From: JAEKNW01 sp963678375
GTDB taxonomy: Bacteria > Cloacimonadota > Cloacimonadia > Cloacimonadales > JAFGVF01
Assembly: GCA_963678375.2 (NCBI GenBank)
Contig: OY782831.1
Span: forward strand, 1,426,001-1,490,000
Direction of reading: 5' to 3'
Length of the DNA stretch: 64,000 bases
Part shown: positions 25,855 to 34,281 of the stretch, one piece after another
Numbering within the stretch: the stretch's first letter is position 1
How the letters are laid out: each line of letters begins with the position of its first letter
Notes under the pieces: model-generated
What the model was told of the DNA's origin: nothing
The model's input: only the letters and a program-made list of their open reading frames with translations
Databases searched by the model: none
Position numbers and translations under genes: made by a program

Positions 25855-25881
25855 AAAGGTCTACTGCATTATTCAGGTTAA
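25855..25881 (+). repeat. 27-bp dispersed repeat, copy 1
   Basis: It matches 42462-42488 on the opposite strand at 25 of 27 bases. Both lie in gene-free gaps and both can be read as KGLLHY(S/L)G followed by a stop. Confidence 0.6.
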
Positions 25882-25883
25882 AA

Positions 25884-25974
25884 ATGTGCAATATTATCGG
25901 CTTCTTTAAGGATAAGCTAATGGGAAGGGTGGTATGATGGTTGAACAGCTCTAACCTATCTACATAAGTTAAGA
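25884..25974 (+). pseudogene. Possible decayed start of a class II glutamine amidotransferase
   Basis: An ATG opens MCNIIGFFKD, close to the MCGIIGFF start that carries the catalytic cysteine of class II amidotransferases. The reading then continues only by frame changes (ANGKGGMMVEQL, then LTYLHKLR). No gene follows before rpsP. The reading is short and speculative. Confidence 0.3.
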
Positions 25975-26063
25975 AAAAAAAATCTTGACTGTTACTGTCA
26001 TAAAAAAAAAGATGTTAACGTTAAAATAGTATAAATTTGATTTATATAGAAAAAGGAGTTAAT

Positions 26064-26360
26064 ATGGTAAAGCTAAGATTGACTAGAATGGGTGCTAGAA
26101 ATAACCCCTTCTACCGAATCGTTGCAGTTGATTCTCGTGTGAAAAGAGACGGAAAGTATATTGAGAGTGTAGGTTACTACAATCCAGTGCCTGAAGTGGC
26201 TGATATAAAAGTTGATACAGAGAAAGCCCTTAAGTGGTTAGAAGTAGGTGCACAACCTACAGATACAGTTCGCTCTATTCTTAGAAAAGCTGGTATTTTA
26301 GAGATTTGGCATAATGCTAAGAAAAAGCAAGTTGCCACAGCTAAACAAAGCCAAGAATAG
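26064..26360 (+). CDS. rpsP: 30S ribosomal protein S16
   Basis: This small-subunit protein helps 16S rRNA folding. I start at the ATG at 26064 (MVKLRLTRMGARNNPFYRI), preceded by AAGGAG; an in-frame ATG at 26037 would add nine unlikely residues. The 98-residue product has the family pattern VAVDSRVKRDGKYIE and YYNP. It begins a co-directional run of six translation genes with gaps under 15 nt or overlaps, the classic rpsP-rimM-trmD-rplS cluster. Confidence 0.96.
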   Translation: MVKLRLTRMGARNNPFYRIVAVDSRVKRDGKYIESVGYYNPVPEVADIKVDTEKALKWLEVGAQPTDTVRSILRKAGILEIWHNAKKKQVATAKQSQE

Positions 26361-26368
26361 GAGAAATA

Positions 26369-26599
26369 ATGAAAGATCTTATAGAATTTGTTGTTAAAGC
26401 TCTTGTTGACGACCCTAGTGAAGTAAAAATTACTGAAATCAATGGTGATAAAATTACTCTTTTTGAACTCAGAGTTTCAAAAGATGATATTGGTAAAGTA
26501 ATTGGTAAAAAGGGTAAGACTGCAGGTGCTATTCGTACAATTCTAAATGCTGTTTCTACTAAACAAGGAAAAAGAGCAGAACTTGAAATTATCGAATAG
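26369..26599 (+). CDS. khpA: KH-domain RNA-binding protein KhpA (YlqC)
   Basis: This 76-residue single KH-domain protein has the RNA-contacting loop VIGKKGKTAGAIRTIL. It sits between rpsP and rimM, where khpA/ylqC is found in many bacteria. In other species KhpA pairs with KhpB and binds many RNAs. Start has AGGAGAAATA; its stop directly abuts the rimM start. Confidence 0.92.
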   Translation: MKDLIEFVVKALVDDPSEVKITEINGDKITLFELRVSKDDIGKVIGKKGKTAGAIRTILNAVSTKQGKRAELEIIE

Positions 26600-27118
26600 A
26601 TGATTGATAAAGAACTTTTAGTTATAGGCAGGTTGGGAAACCTCATTAATGATGATGATGATTTCCAATTTATACCGAATGATAATTTTCAACCTGCTAC
26701 TTTTGATAAAGTTGAAAAACTTTATTTGATCTTTACAGAGCATAGAGTGTTTTTTGTGGAAATTAAAAGATTTTCGCTTCAAAATTCTAAGTACTGGATA
26801 TCATTTAATGATGACGGTGTCAAAGAAGAATTTGAACTAAGAAAATCTGCTAAATTAGCTATTCCAAAAGTTAAACATTATTCCTTGAAACAGGGGAAAG
26901 AATTTCTAGATATAACTGGATATAAGGCGTATGAAGATGACCTTTACTTAGGTGATATAATTGATTTTATCCTAAGTCCTGCTCATCGGATTATTGTTAT
27001 AGAGGATGACCAAGGGAAGGAATTATTGATTCCTGAAGTTGATTATTATATTAAAGAAATTAGAAAGTCTGAAAATATTGTATTTTTTCAAAATACTCAA
27101 AGTTTGAGAGAATTATGA
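26600..27118 (+). CDS. rimM: Ribosome maturation factor RimM
   Basis: It helps mature the 30S head and binds S19. The 172-residue protein is divergent but has the expected N-terminal barrel (ELLVIGRLGNL) and the PRC-barrel part (GYKAYEDDLYLGDIIDFI, LLIPEVDYYIKEI). It begins directly after the khpA stop and overlaps trmD by 4 nt (ATGA). The cluster position supports the call. Confidence 0.9.
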   Translation: MIDKELLVIGRLGNLINDDDDFQFIPNDNFQPATFDKVEKLYLIFTEHRVFFVEIKRFSLQNSKYWISFNDDGVKEEFELRKSAKLAIPKVKHYSLKQGKEFLDITGYKAYEDDLYLGDIIDFILSPAHRIIVIEDDQGKELLIPEVDYYIKEIRKSENIVFFQNTQSLREL

Positions 27119-27789
27119 TAATTGATATTTTATCTCTCTTTCCTAAGATGTTTGAAAATGTATTTTCTACAAGCATTATTGCTAAAGCTGTTCAAAAAGA
27201 GTCATTGAAGATAAATCTTATAAACTTACGAGATTTTGCTTTTACAAAGAATAGGCAAGTTGATGATTATCCTTATGGTGGTGACTCTGGAATGGTGATG
27301 AAAGTTGAACCTGTTTTTGAAGCTTATGATTTTCTAAATTGGAAGGATATACCGGTAATTTACTTTACTCCGCAAGGGCGCGTTCTTAATCAAAATATTA
27401 TTAAAGAATATTTAGAAAAACCAAGAATTGCTATAATTTGTGGACATTATAAAGAGTTGGATCAAAGAGTTAGAGATAATCTTGTTACTGATGAAATCTC
27501 AATTGGAGATTTTGTCCTTTCTGGTGGGGAACTTCCTGCTATGATTTTTGTCGATGCTATAGCACGATTACAAGATGGGGTTATAAGTGATATTACTTCA
27601 GCTTTAAAAGACTCTTTTGAAGATGGGTTTTTAGGATCCCCTCAATACACAAGACCAGCTGAATATAGAGGATTAAGAGTTCCGGATGTTCTCTTACAAG
27701 GTAATCATAAAGAGATTGAGAAGTGGCAAGAACAACAAGCTTATAAGCTTACTAAAGAAAGAAGGCCAGATTTATTAGATGAAGAATAA
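27115..27789 (+). CDS. trmD: tRNA (guanine-N1)-methyltransferase
   Basis: It methylates G37 of tRNAs to prevent frameshifting. This 224-residue SPOUT enzyme has ILSLFPKMFENV, DDYPYGGDSGMVMK, the knot region GHYKELDQRVRD and GDFVLSGGELPAM, and the linker SPQYTRPAEYRGLRVPDVLL. Slightly shorter than E. coli TrmD but complete. It overlaps rimM by 4 nt and the next gene by 11 nt. Confidence 0.96.
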   Translation: MIIDILSLFPKMFENVFSTSIIAKAVQKESLKINLINLRDFAFTKNRQVDDYPYGGDSGMVMKVEPVFEAYDFLNWKDIPVIYFTPQGRVLNQNIIKEYLEKPRIAIICGHYKELDQRVRDNLVTDEISIGDFVLSGGELPAMIFVDAIARLQDGVISDITSALKDSFEDGFLGSPQYTRPAEYRGLRVPDVLLQGNHKEIEKWQEQQAYKLTKERRPDLLDEE

Positions 27790-28339
27790 TCTCTATTTAG
27801 GATTAGTTCACTATCCTGTATATAATAAATTTAATGATGTAGTAAAAACTTCAATTACTAATTTAGATTTACATGATATTGCCCGATCTTGTTTAACATT
27901 TGGAGTTAAAAAATACTATGTCATTCACCCATTGGAGTCTATGAAAGAACTTGTTAATAAGATTATGGGCTTTTGGGAATCAGATATAGCTAAAATTTAT
28001 AATAAAGATAGAGTTGATGCTTTGACTATTTTAGAGCATTCATACTCAATAGAAGATGCGATAAGCGCAATAGTAAACCAGGAACAAGTTGCTCCAATAG
28101 TAATAACTACTACTGCTAAGAGATTGGATGAAAGTGTGTCTTTTAAGCAAATCTCTTCAGCTATTCCTGCAGATAGGCCTGTTCTGCTACTTTTTGGAAC
28201 AGGTAATGGACTGCATGAGGGAGTACTTAAATCTTCTGACTATGTATTAGAACCAATTTCAGGTCCTAATCATTATAATCATTTATCTGTCAGAAGTGCA
28301 GTAGCAATTATTCTGGATAGACTTACTTCCGAAGAATAA
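27779..28339 (+). CDS. TrmD-linked SPOUT RNA methyltransferase (PF09936-like)
   Basis: The 186-residue protein starts NLYLGLVHYPVYNKF and has a knot-type C-terminus (PVLLLFGTGNGLHEGVL, LEPISGPNHYNHLSVRSAVAIILDRL). These are the marks of the small SAM-dependent RNA methylases found next to trmD in Aquificae, Thermotogae and others. Its RNA target is not established. It overlaps trmD by 11 nt and precedes rplS by 11 nt. Confidence 0.85.
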   Translation: MKNNLYLGLVHYPVYNKFNDVVKTSITNLDLHDIARSCLTFGVKKYYVIHPLESMKELVNKIMGFWESDIAKIYNKDRVDALTILEHSYSIEDAISAIVNQEQVAPIVITTTAKRLDESVSFKQISSAIPADRPVLLLFGTGNGLHEGVLKSSDYVLEPISGPNHYNHLSVRSAVAIILDRLTSEE

Positions 28340-28350
28340 AGGGAGGAATA

Positions 28351-28704
28351 ATGGATATTATTCAAGTTGTAACCAAAGAACAAATTAGAACAGATTTACC
28401 AGAGTTTAGAGTTGGTGATACAGTACAAGTTCACTATAAAATTAAAGAAGGAAACAAGGAAAGAATTCAAGTCTTCCAAGGTATCGTTCTTCAAATTAGA
28501 GGTGCAGGAATCTCTAAGACTTTCACTGTTAGAAAAGTTTCAAACGGTGTTGGTGTTGAAAGAATTTTCCCTGTGAATACTCCTCTTATTGCTAAATTAG
28601 AAGTTGTTCGTTTCGGACACGTTAGAAGAGCTAAACTATATTACCTCAGAAATGCAAAAGGTAAATCAGCAAGAATTAAAGAAAAAAGAAGAGTTAGTAA
28701 ATAA
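28351..28704 (+). CDS. rplS: 50S ribosomal protein L19
   Basis: This large-subunit protein sits at the subunit interface. The 117 residues show the family blocks FRVGDTVQVHYKIKEG, RIQVFQGIVLQIRG, SNGVGVERIFPVNTP and VRRAKLYYLRN. Strong GGGAGGA ribosome site. Last gene of the rpsP cluster, followed by a clear terminator. Confidence 0.98.
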   Translation: MDIIQVVTKEQIRTDLPEFRVGDTVQVHYKIKEGNKERIQVFQGIVLQIRGAGISKTFTVRKVSNGVGVERIFPVNTPLIAKLEVVRFGHVRRAKLYYLRNAKGKSARIKEKRRVSK

Positions 28705-28709
28705 AAAAT

Positions 28710-28732
28710 GGGAGCTAAGCTCCCTTTTTTTT
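28710..28732 (+). terminator. Rho-independent terminator after rplS
   Basis: GGGAGC and GCTCCC surround TAA and are followed by an eight-base T run, ending the rpsP operon. Confidence 0.95.
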
Positions 28733-28768
28733 GTTTATGTGAGGGTTTGTTAGGGTTGGAGAAAAATA

Positions 28769-29143
28769 ATGATATATGGAATTGGTAGTGATATTATTGA
28801 AGTTGATCGTATTAAAGGAGCAATTGAAAAAGATAATGGCTTTAAAGAAAAAGTCTTTTCAGTTAGCGAAATAAGTCTTTGTGAAAGTAAATCAAACAAA
28901 TATCAGTCTTACGCTGCTCGTTTTGCTGCTAAAGAAGCTTTTATGAAGGCATTTGGGACTGGATGGTCAGATGGGATTGCTTGGAAAGAAATTGAAGTAT
29001 TATCAGAAGAGACTGGTAGACCTTATCTTAATTTATTAAATAAAACAAAAGAGATAATTTGTCAAGAGCACAACTTTATAATGCATGTATCACTCAGTCA
29101 TCTCAAAGATTATGCTATTGCTCAAGTTATACTAGAAAAGTAA
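28769..29143 (+). CDS. acpS: Holo-[acyl-carrier-protein] synthase
   Basis: It transfers phosphopantetheine from CoA to acyl carrier protein. The 124 residues have the two family motifs: GIGSDIIEVDRIK with the metal-binding Asp, and RFAAKEAFMKAFGTG with the Glu. Length is normal. The start lacks a strong ribosome site. It follows the rplS terminator by about 35 nt, so it has its own transcript or reads through. The 314-nt gap after it (29144-29457) shows no gene, RNA or clear repeat. Confidence 0.95.
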   Translation: MIYGIGSDIIEVDRIKGAIEKDNGFKEKVFSVSEISLCESKSNKYQSYAARFAAKEAFMKAFGTGWSDGIAWKEIEVLSEETGRPYLNLLNKTKEIICQEHNFIMHVSLSHLKDYAIAQVILEK

Positions 29144-29457
29144 AGAAAACTTTAAGTCAGAATATAAGTTAAAAATACAAAAGTAGTTTTAAATAATTAC
29201 CATTCAAGAATCTTAATTAAGTAAAATCAAAATCCTAAGTATATCTAGGGCTATCAATTACTCCAGCACATAAGACTATTAAATAAATTTCAAGTATACA
29301 CTACTTTACTTACTTAGCCATGCGTTCTGAGGACAAGTGATTCTAAATAATTATTACTAGTCTTATTAGATATAACTTGACTTTAATTGCAGTTATAAAT
29401 AAAAATGTAAATTGGATTATTATTTTTGAAAAAAAAGAAAATGAGGTATAGATTATT

Positions 29458-30099
29458 ATGAATATTGTATTATTCGGTATTCAGGGAAGCGGAAAAGGTA
29501 CACAAGCAAAACTGCTTTCGGAGAAATTAGCAATGAAGCATATCAATCTTGGCGAAATGTTTCGTCAAGAGATAAAAGCTGAGACCGAGATAGGTAAAAT
29601 TGCTAAAGTTTATATTGATAAAGGGAACTTAGTTCCTGATGAATTCGTCTATCACATGATTGATAATTATGTGGGGTTAGGTATTAAAGGGTTAATTTTT
29701 GATGGTTTTCCTAGAAACAAAGATCAAGCAGATTATCTGGTAAAACATTATCATATTGATTTTGTTATATATCTTGATCTTGATGACTACGAAGCTAAGA
29801 AAAGGATTTCGGCTAGAGTTAGATGCCGTAATTGTCATCAAAACTATAATCTTTTAGCAAATTCTCCTAAGCTTGAAGGCGTTTGTGATAAATGTGGTGG
29901 AATTGTAGCTCCAAGGGATGATGATACTCCAGAAGCTATCGATCAAAGACTAGCACGTTTTCATAATGAAACAAAGTCATTAATTAAGTATTTTCAGAGA
30001 CATGACTTATTATATAAGGTTGATGCAAATGATGATATCTTAGTTGTAAATGAAAAAATCTTAGATATTATAAGAAAGTATGGAAACAAACAAATCTAA
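29458..30099 (+). CDS. adk: Adenylate kinase, zinc-lid type
   Basis: It converts AMP plus ATP to two ADP. The 213-residue protein has P-loop GIQGSGKGTQ at residues 7-16, an AMP site region (GFPRNKDQA), and a lid with two Cys pairs (CRNC and CDKC), which bind a structural zinc in many adenylate kinases. It starts an apparent operon with the potassium transporter genes; its end overlaps trkH by 20 nt. Confidence 0.96.
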   Translation: MNIVLFGIQGSGKGTQAKLLSEKLAMKHINLGEMFRQEIKAETEIGKIAKVYIDKGNLVPDEFVYHMIDNYVGLGIKGLIFDGFPRNKDQADYLVKHYHIDFVIYLDLDDYEAKKRISARVRCRNCHQNYNLLANSPKLEGVCDKCGGIVAPRDDDTPEAIDQRLARFHNETKSLIKYFQRHDLLYKVDANDDILVVNEKILDIIRKYGNKQI

Positions 30100-31774
30100 T
30101 AATATCATATCTTTTTTGAATAGTACTATCAATTCTCTTGCAGTGCTGAATTTGGTAGTACTATTCATCATGCCATATTTTCAACGTGGAGCATTACCTG
30201 AAAGTGTATTAATATCTTATAGCATTATTAATATTGTCTTGTATTTCGCTTATAATATTAGTCAGACAGTTGGAAAAGGTTTTAAGAATAGCAATTTATT
30301 TGATTATTTACCCTATCTAGCAATAATGATAGGTATCTACTTGCTTTCAAAACACCCAGAATATTTTATACTTTATATCTCACTCAAACAACTTATAATT
30401 CTTATTAAAAAGTTTCTTCTATATGCCTTTGAAGGTAGATTATGGGCAGCAATAATCAGTAATCCTGCTATATCTTTAATGATTAGCTTCTTGTTGGTTA
30501 TCGTTATTGGAGCATTACTATTAATGCTACCTATTGCTACTGCATCATCTGAAGCCATGAGCTTTATTAATGCCCTATTTACCTCAACCTCAGCAACTTG
30601 TGTTACAGGTCTGATAGTTGAAGATACAGGCTCTTATTTTTCTTTATTTGGGCAGATAGTTATCCTTATTTTGATTCAAATTGGGGGCTTAGGAATTATG
30701 ACTATTTCTACAGCCTTTGCATTAATATTTGGAAGAAAACTGACTGCTAAACTTGAATTAGTTATGCAAAATGTGATGGGTGAATCAAACAGATTAAATC
30801 TCTTTCAACTTCTAAGATATGTAATTGCAATAACAGTCATTTTCGAAATGTTGGGTGCTTTTTTCCTATTTTTTACTTTCAAGAATATTTATCCTAGCCC
30901 AGTAAAAGCTATTTATTATTCAGTATTCCATTCTATATCTGCTTTTTGTAATGCAGGTTTTGCCCTTTATTCTGATAGCTTTGAATCATTTTCAAGCAAT
31001 ATCAATGTAAATCTTGTTCTTACTTCTCTAATCATTATGGGGGGGTTAGGTTTTGTGGTTATCATGGATGTAAAGAGGAATGTTTTTGGAAAAGGTAGAC
31101 TAAAGAAGCTTAGTTTGCATTCAAAAATTGTAATAGCCTCAACAATCATGCTAATCATTTTCGGATTGATAGGTTTCTTTATTTCAGAATATAATAATAC
31201 TATGAAAGGAATGAGTTTTGCTAACAGAATGATTACATCTTACTTCCAGTCTGTCACCTGTAGAACTGCTGGGTTCAATACTATCTCACAAGGTAATTTA
31301 TCATATAGCTCGATTCTCCTATCAATAATCTTAATGTTCATCGGAGCATCTCCAGGCTCTACTGGTGGGGGTATAAAAACAACTACTTTCGCAATTATGG
31401 TTTTATCTATAATTTCTATACTTACTGGGAAAAGTAATGTTTCTGCTTATAAGAAGAAAATTCCCATTCACGAAATAAAAGAAGCAATCTCTTTAATTGG
31501 TATTTCTATTGGATTTTTAATGTTGCTACTATTCATTCTATTTATAGTTAGTGACGGTAATTTCCAGGAGGTTACTTTTGAAGCTTTCTCTGCTTTTGGT
31601 ACTGTCGGCCTTTCAATGGGTTATACAAGTAGTTTAAATGGTGCAGGGAAAATTATCATAATTTTATTAATGTACCTTGGAAGAATAGGTCCATTAACAA
31701 TACTCTATGCTCTTGCTCAACGTGTTGTAAAGAAAAGAGTTAATTATTTAGAAGAAAACATATCAATAGGATAA
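30080..31774 (+). CDS. trkH: Potassium uptake channel subunit TrkH/KtrB
   Basis: The 564-residue membrane protein belongs to the SKT family of K+ transporters. Four pore loops with the selectivity-filter glycine are visible: TSATCVTGLI, ISAFCNAGFAL, SVTCRTAGFNT and FSAFGTVGLSMG. It has two or three extra N-terminal hydrophobic segments before the core. It starts within the adk end and is followed 4 nt later by its cytosolic RCK partner, so the three form one unit. Confidence 0.93.
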   Translation: METNKSNNIISFLNSTINSLAVLNLVVLFIMPYFQRGALPESVLISYSIINIVLYFAYNISQTVGKGFKNSNLFDYLPYLAIMIGIYLLSKHPEYFILYISLKQLIILIKKFLLYAFEGRLWAAIISNPAISLMISFLLVIVIGALLLMLPIATASSEAMSFINALFTSTSATCVTGLIVEDTGSYFSLFGQIVILILIQIGGLGIMTISTAFALIFGRKLTAKLELVMQNVMGESNRLNLFQLLRYVIAITVIFEMLGAFFLFFTFKNIYPSPVKAIYYSVFHSISAFCNAGFALYSDSFESFSSNINVNLVLTSLIIMGGLGFVVIMDVKRNVFGKGRLKKLSLHSKIVIASTIMLIIFGLIGFFISEYNNTMKGMSFANRMITSYFQSVTCRTAGFNTISQGNLSYSSILLSIILMFIGASPGSTGGGIKTTTFAIMVLSIISILTGKSNVSAYKKKIPIHEIKEAISLIGISIGFLMLLLFILFIVSDGNFQEVTFEAFSAFGTVGLSMGYTSSLNGAGKIIIILLMYLGRIGPLTILYALAQRVVKKRVNYLEENISIG

Positions 31775-31778
31775 AAAA

Positions 31779-32480
31779 ATGGCAAGATTTGTTATAATTG
31801 GCATGGGAAAATTTGGAACTGCTGTAGCAACTACGCTGGTTTCCCATGAGGCTGAAGTAATAGGTGTGGATAAAGTTGAAACAGTTTTAGAAGAGATAAA
31901 AGATAAACTCACTTCTGCTCTCTGTTTTGATGCTACTGATGAAATAGCATTAAAACAGTCTGGGATTGAAGATGCAGATGCGGTTATTGTTGCTATAGGT
32001 AACAATATACAAGCAAATATTATGACTTGTGCACTGCTTAAAAAAATAGGCATTGGTAAGATTTATGCTAAAGTAGAGGATAATCTCCATAGAAGAATCT
32101 TAATATCCTTAGGTATTGATGAAATATACTTCCCAGAGGAAATTGTTGGACAGAACTTAGCAAAACAGCTTGTTCTAGAAGAGATTGATCAAATTATTGA
32201 ACTTTCTTCAGGTCATTATTTAGCTGAATTGGTTATCCCTAATGACTTTATTGGAAAAAAACTCCAAGATTTAGACCTCCTAAAAGTCTATAATTTAAAC
32301 ATTGTGACTATAAAAACAAAAGTACTAAAGATTACTGAAGAAGGAGATAAAGTCATTGAAGAAAAGATAAATTCTCTTCCTGGGGCAAATGATGTCCTTA
32401 ATGAGGGGGATAGAATTATTATCTTAGGCTTAAGAAAAAATATTGATAATTTAATAAATGATTTTAAAAAGAAAGGGTAA
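31779..32480 (+). CDS. trkA: Potassium transporter regulatory subunit TrkA/KtrA
   Basis: The 233-residue cytosolic protein has an RCK-N Rossmann domain (FVIIGMGKFGTAVATTL, then acidic VIGVDKVE) that binds NAD(H) or ATP/ADP, and an RCK-C domain from about residue 140 (LAELVIPNDFIGKKLQDLDL). It gates the TrkH channel. It follows trkH by 4 nt and precedes a PAS membrane protein by 5 nt. Confidence 0.93.
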   Translation: MARFVIIGMGKFGTAVATTLVSHEAEVIGVDKVETVLEEIKDKLTSALCFDATDEIALKQSGIEDADAVIVAIGNNIQANIMTCALLKKIGIGKIYAKVEDNLHRRILISLGIDEIYFPEEIVGQNLAKQLVLEEIDQIIELSSGHYLAELVIPNDFIGKKLQDLDLLKVYNLNIVTIKTKVLKITEEGDKVIEEKINSLPGANDVLNEGDRIIILGLRKNIDNLINDFKKKG

Positions 32481-32485
32481 GAATC

Positions 32486-33283
32486 ATGAAAAAACGTTCT
32501 TTTTATAAGAGTATTAATGTATCTCTTTTCATAATGTTGATTACATATATAGTTCAAGCTGTGATCTTAATATTTCAATTTAATAGTGGGAATCCAATCG
32601 AGCAAATCATAAATGATTCAAAGAATATTCTTTTTTCTTTCATAATCCTCTTCATTATCTACTATATTTCATTAATAATCTATCAACCTATAAAAATGAA
32701 GAAATCTATAAAGCAATTACAGCATATTTTTGATGAGTTTAGAAAGGGTAATTATGATTATGACTTAGAAAGTGTGACAGAAAATATCGAAAAAGAATAC
32801 ACCCCTTTGATAGAAGCTATAAAGAAAATGATGGCAAATATTATCCAGTTTGATAAACTAAGAAAAATTAAAATATCTGCTCATTTCGGAAAGATAAAAG
32901 CTCTACTATCACTAATGACTGATGGAGCTTTAATTATTGATAACTCTGGAGAAATTCTTTATGTCAATGATGTAATGAAAGAGAGATTTATTAAGTTAGA
33001 ATTAGATGAGAATAAAGACTTTTTAGATACAATTTATCCAGAATCATTCGAAAAAACTATTAAGAAGTATGTTATGGAAGTTATATCTAAAGGCGAAAAA
33101 AAAGAAGCATGTACTATGTTTATTCCTGAGATGAACTTAGAATTTACAATAAAATCTGCCCTTTATAAAAATAGCAATGGGGATTTTTTAGGTGCAGTCT
33201 TTATCATAACAGATCTAGCAGAAAAAGACGAGATAAATGAATCAGATATTAATGAATCTAATAGTGATGATAAGGTAGATTAG
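32486..33283 (+). CDS. Two-TM PAS-domain membrane protein, no output domain
   Basis: The 265-residue protein has two N-terminal TM helices (INVSLFIMLITYIVQAVILI and the segment near residues 45-65), a HAMP-like linker (YQPIKMKKSIKQLQHIFDEF) and a PAS domain (LMTDGALIIDNSGEILYVND). It ends in an acidic low-complexity tail. No kinase, cyclase or phosphatase domain follows. Its place 5 nt after trkA suggests it senses or tunes potassium transport; that is inference. It overlaps the next start by one base (TAGTG). Confidence 0.75.
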   Translation: MKKRSFYKSINVSLFIMLITYIVQAVILIFQFNSGNPIEQIINDSKNILFSFIILFIIYYISLIIYQPIKMKKSIKQLQHIFDEFRKGNYDYDLESVTENIEKEYTPLIEAIKKMMANIIQFDKLRKIKISAHFGKIKALLSLMTDGALIIDNSGEILYVNDVMKERFIKLELDENKDFLDTIYPESFEKTIKKYVMEVISKGEKKEACTMFIPEMNLEFTIKSALYKNSNGDFLGAVFIITDLAEKDEINESDINESNSDDKVD

Positions 33284-34272
33284 TGGGCAATATAATTCTA
33301 AATTTGACTTATAAGGGTCAAGAGAGTATGCGAATTGATAAATATTTAGCTAGTTTAAATTGTGATGAGCTATATTCACGATCCTTGATTGAAAAAATAA
33401 TTAGTGGAAAAAATGTTAAAGTCAACGGGAAGTATGTAAAAAAAAGCTATCAATTGATGAAGAATGATCTCATAGATATTCAGTTTCAAGAAGATACATC
33501 TACTGAGGCTCTTCCTGAGAATATCCCTTTGAACATTGTTTATGAAGATGATGATATTGCGATTATCAATAAACCGGAAGGCTTGGTTGTACATCCAGGT
33601 CATGGTAACTTGACAGGAACCCTAGTTAATGGACTTGTTTACCATTTTGGTGATCAACTATCAAATGATAGAGGTGCTTCAAGGGTCGGTATTGTTCATC
33701 GAATAGATAAAGGTACTTCTGGACTATTAATAATAGCAAAAAATAATTTGGTGCATGCAAAACTGTCAGAGATGTTTAGAAATAAAACTATTAAGAAAAC
33801 TTATAAGGCTATCTTAGTTGGGCACCCTAAAGCTGATTCAGGAACAATTCAAACCTTTCTTAGAAGAAGTAAGAGTAATCCTTTAAAAATAGTTGTTAGT
33901 GATTACGGGAAAAATGCTATAACTCATTATCAAGTTGAAAAATACTACCATTATTTTTCCTTAGTAAATATTGAACTGGAAACAGGAAGAACTCATCAAA
34001 TTAGAATACATTTTTCTCACTTCAATAATCCTGTTTTAGGAGATAGACTTTATAGCAATCTTGAAGAAGTTGCTTCCAGAATTCCCGCTAACTATAAAAA
34101 AAGATTAAATAACTTATATGATAATATATTAATAAATCAAGCATTACATGCATACAAACTTGAGTTTATTCATCCCATAACAAACAAATTTATTTCGGTA
34201 AAATCAGATCTACCAGACTATTTTAGAAAGAGTCTTGCTTGGCTGGATTTGAATTTTTCTATTGATGATTAA
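33283..34272 (+). CDS. rluD: RluD-type 23S rRNA pseudouridine synthase
   Basis: The 329-residue protein has an N-terminal S4 RNA-binding domain (MRIDKYLASL, SGKNVKVNGKYVKKSY) and the RluA-family catalytic core with the active-site motif GIVHRIDKGTSGLL and the GRTHQIRIH stretch. It starts with GTG, overlapping the previous stop by one base (TAGTG), so translation is coupled. RluD modifies helix 69 of 23S rRNA in E. coli; RluC-type specificity cannot be excluded. Confidence 0.9.
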   Translation: MGNIILNLTYKGQESMRIDKYLASLNCDELYSRSLIEKIISGKNVKVNGKYVKKSYQLMKNDLIDIQFQEDTSTEALPENIPLNIVYEDDDIAIINKPEGLVVHPGHGNLTGTLVNGLVYHFGDQLSNDRGASRVGIVHRIDKGTSGLLIIAKNNLVHAKLSEMFRNKTIKKTYKAILVGHPKADSGTIQTFLRRSKSNPLKIVVSDYGKNAITHYQVEKYYHYFSLVNIELETGRTHQIRIHFSHFNNPVLGDRLYSNLEEVASRIPANYKKRLNNLYDNILINQALHAYKLEFIHPITNKFISVKSDLPDYFRKSLAWLDLNFSIDD

Positions 34273-34281
34273 GGAGTAACT

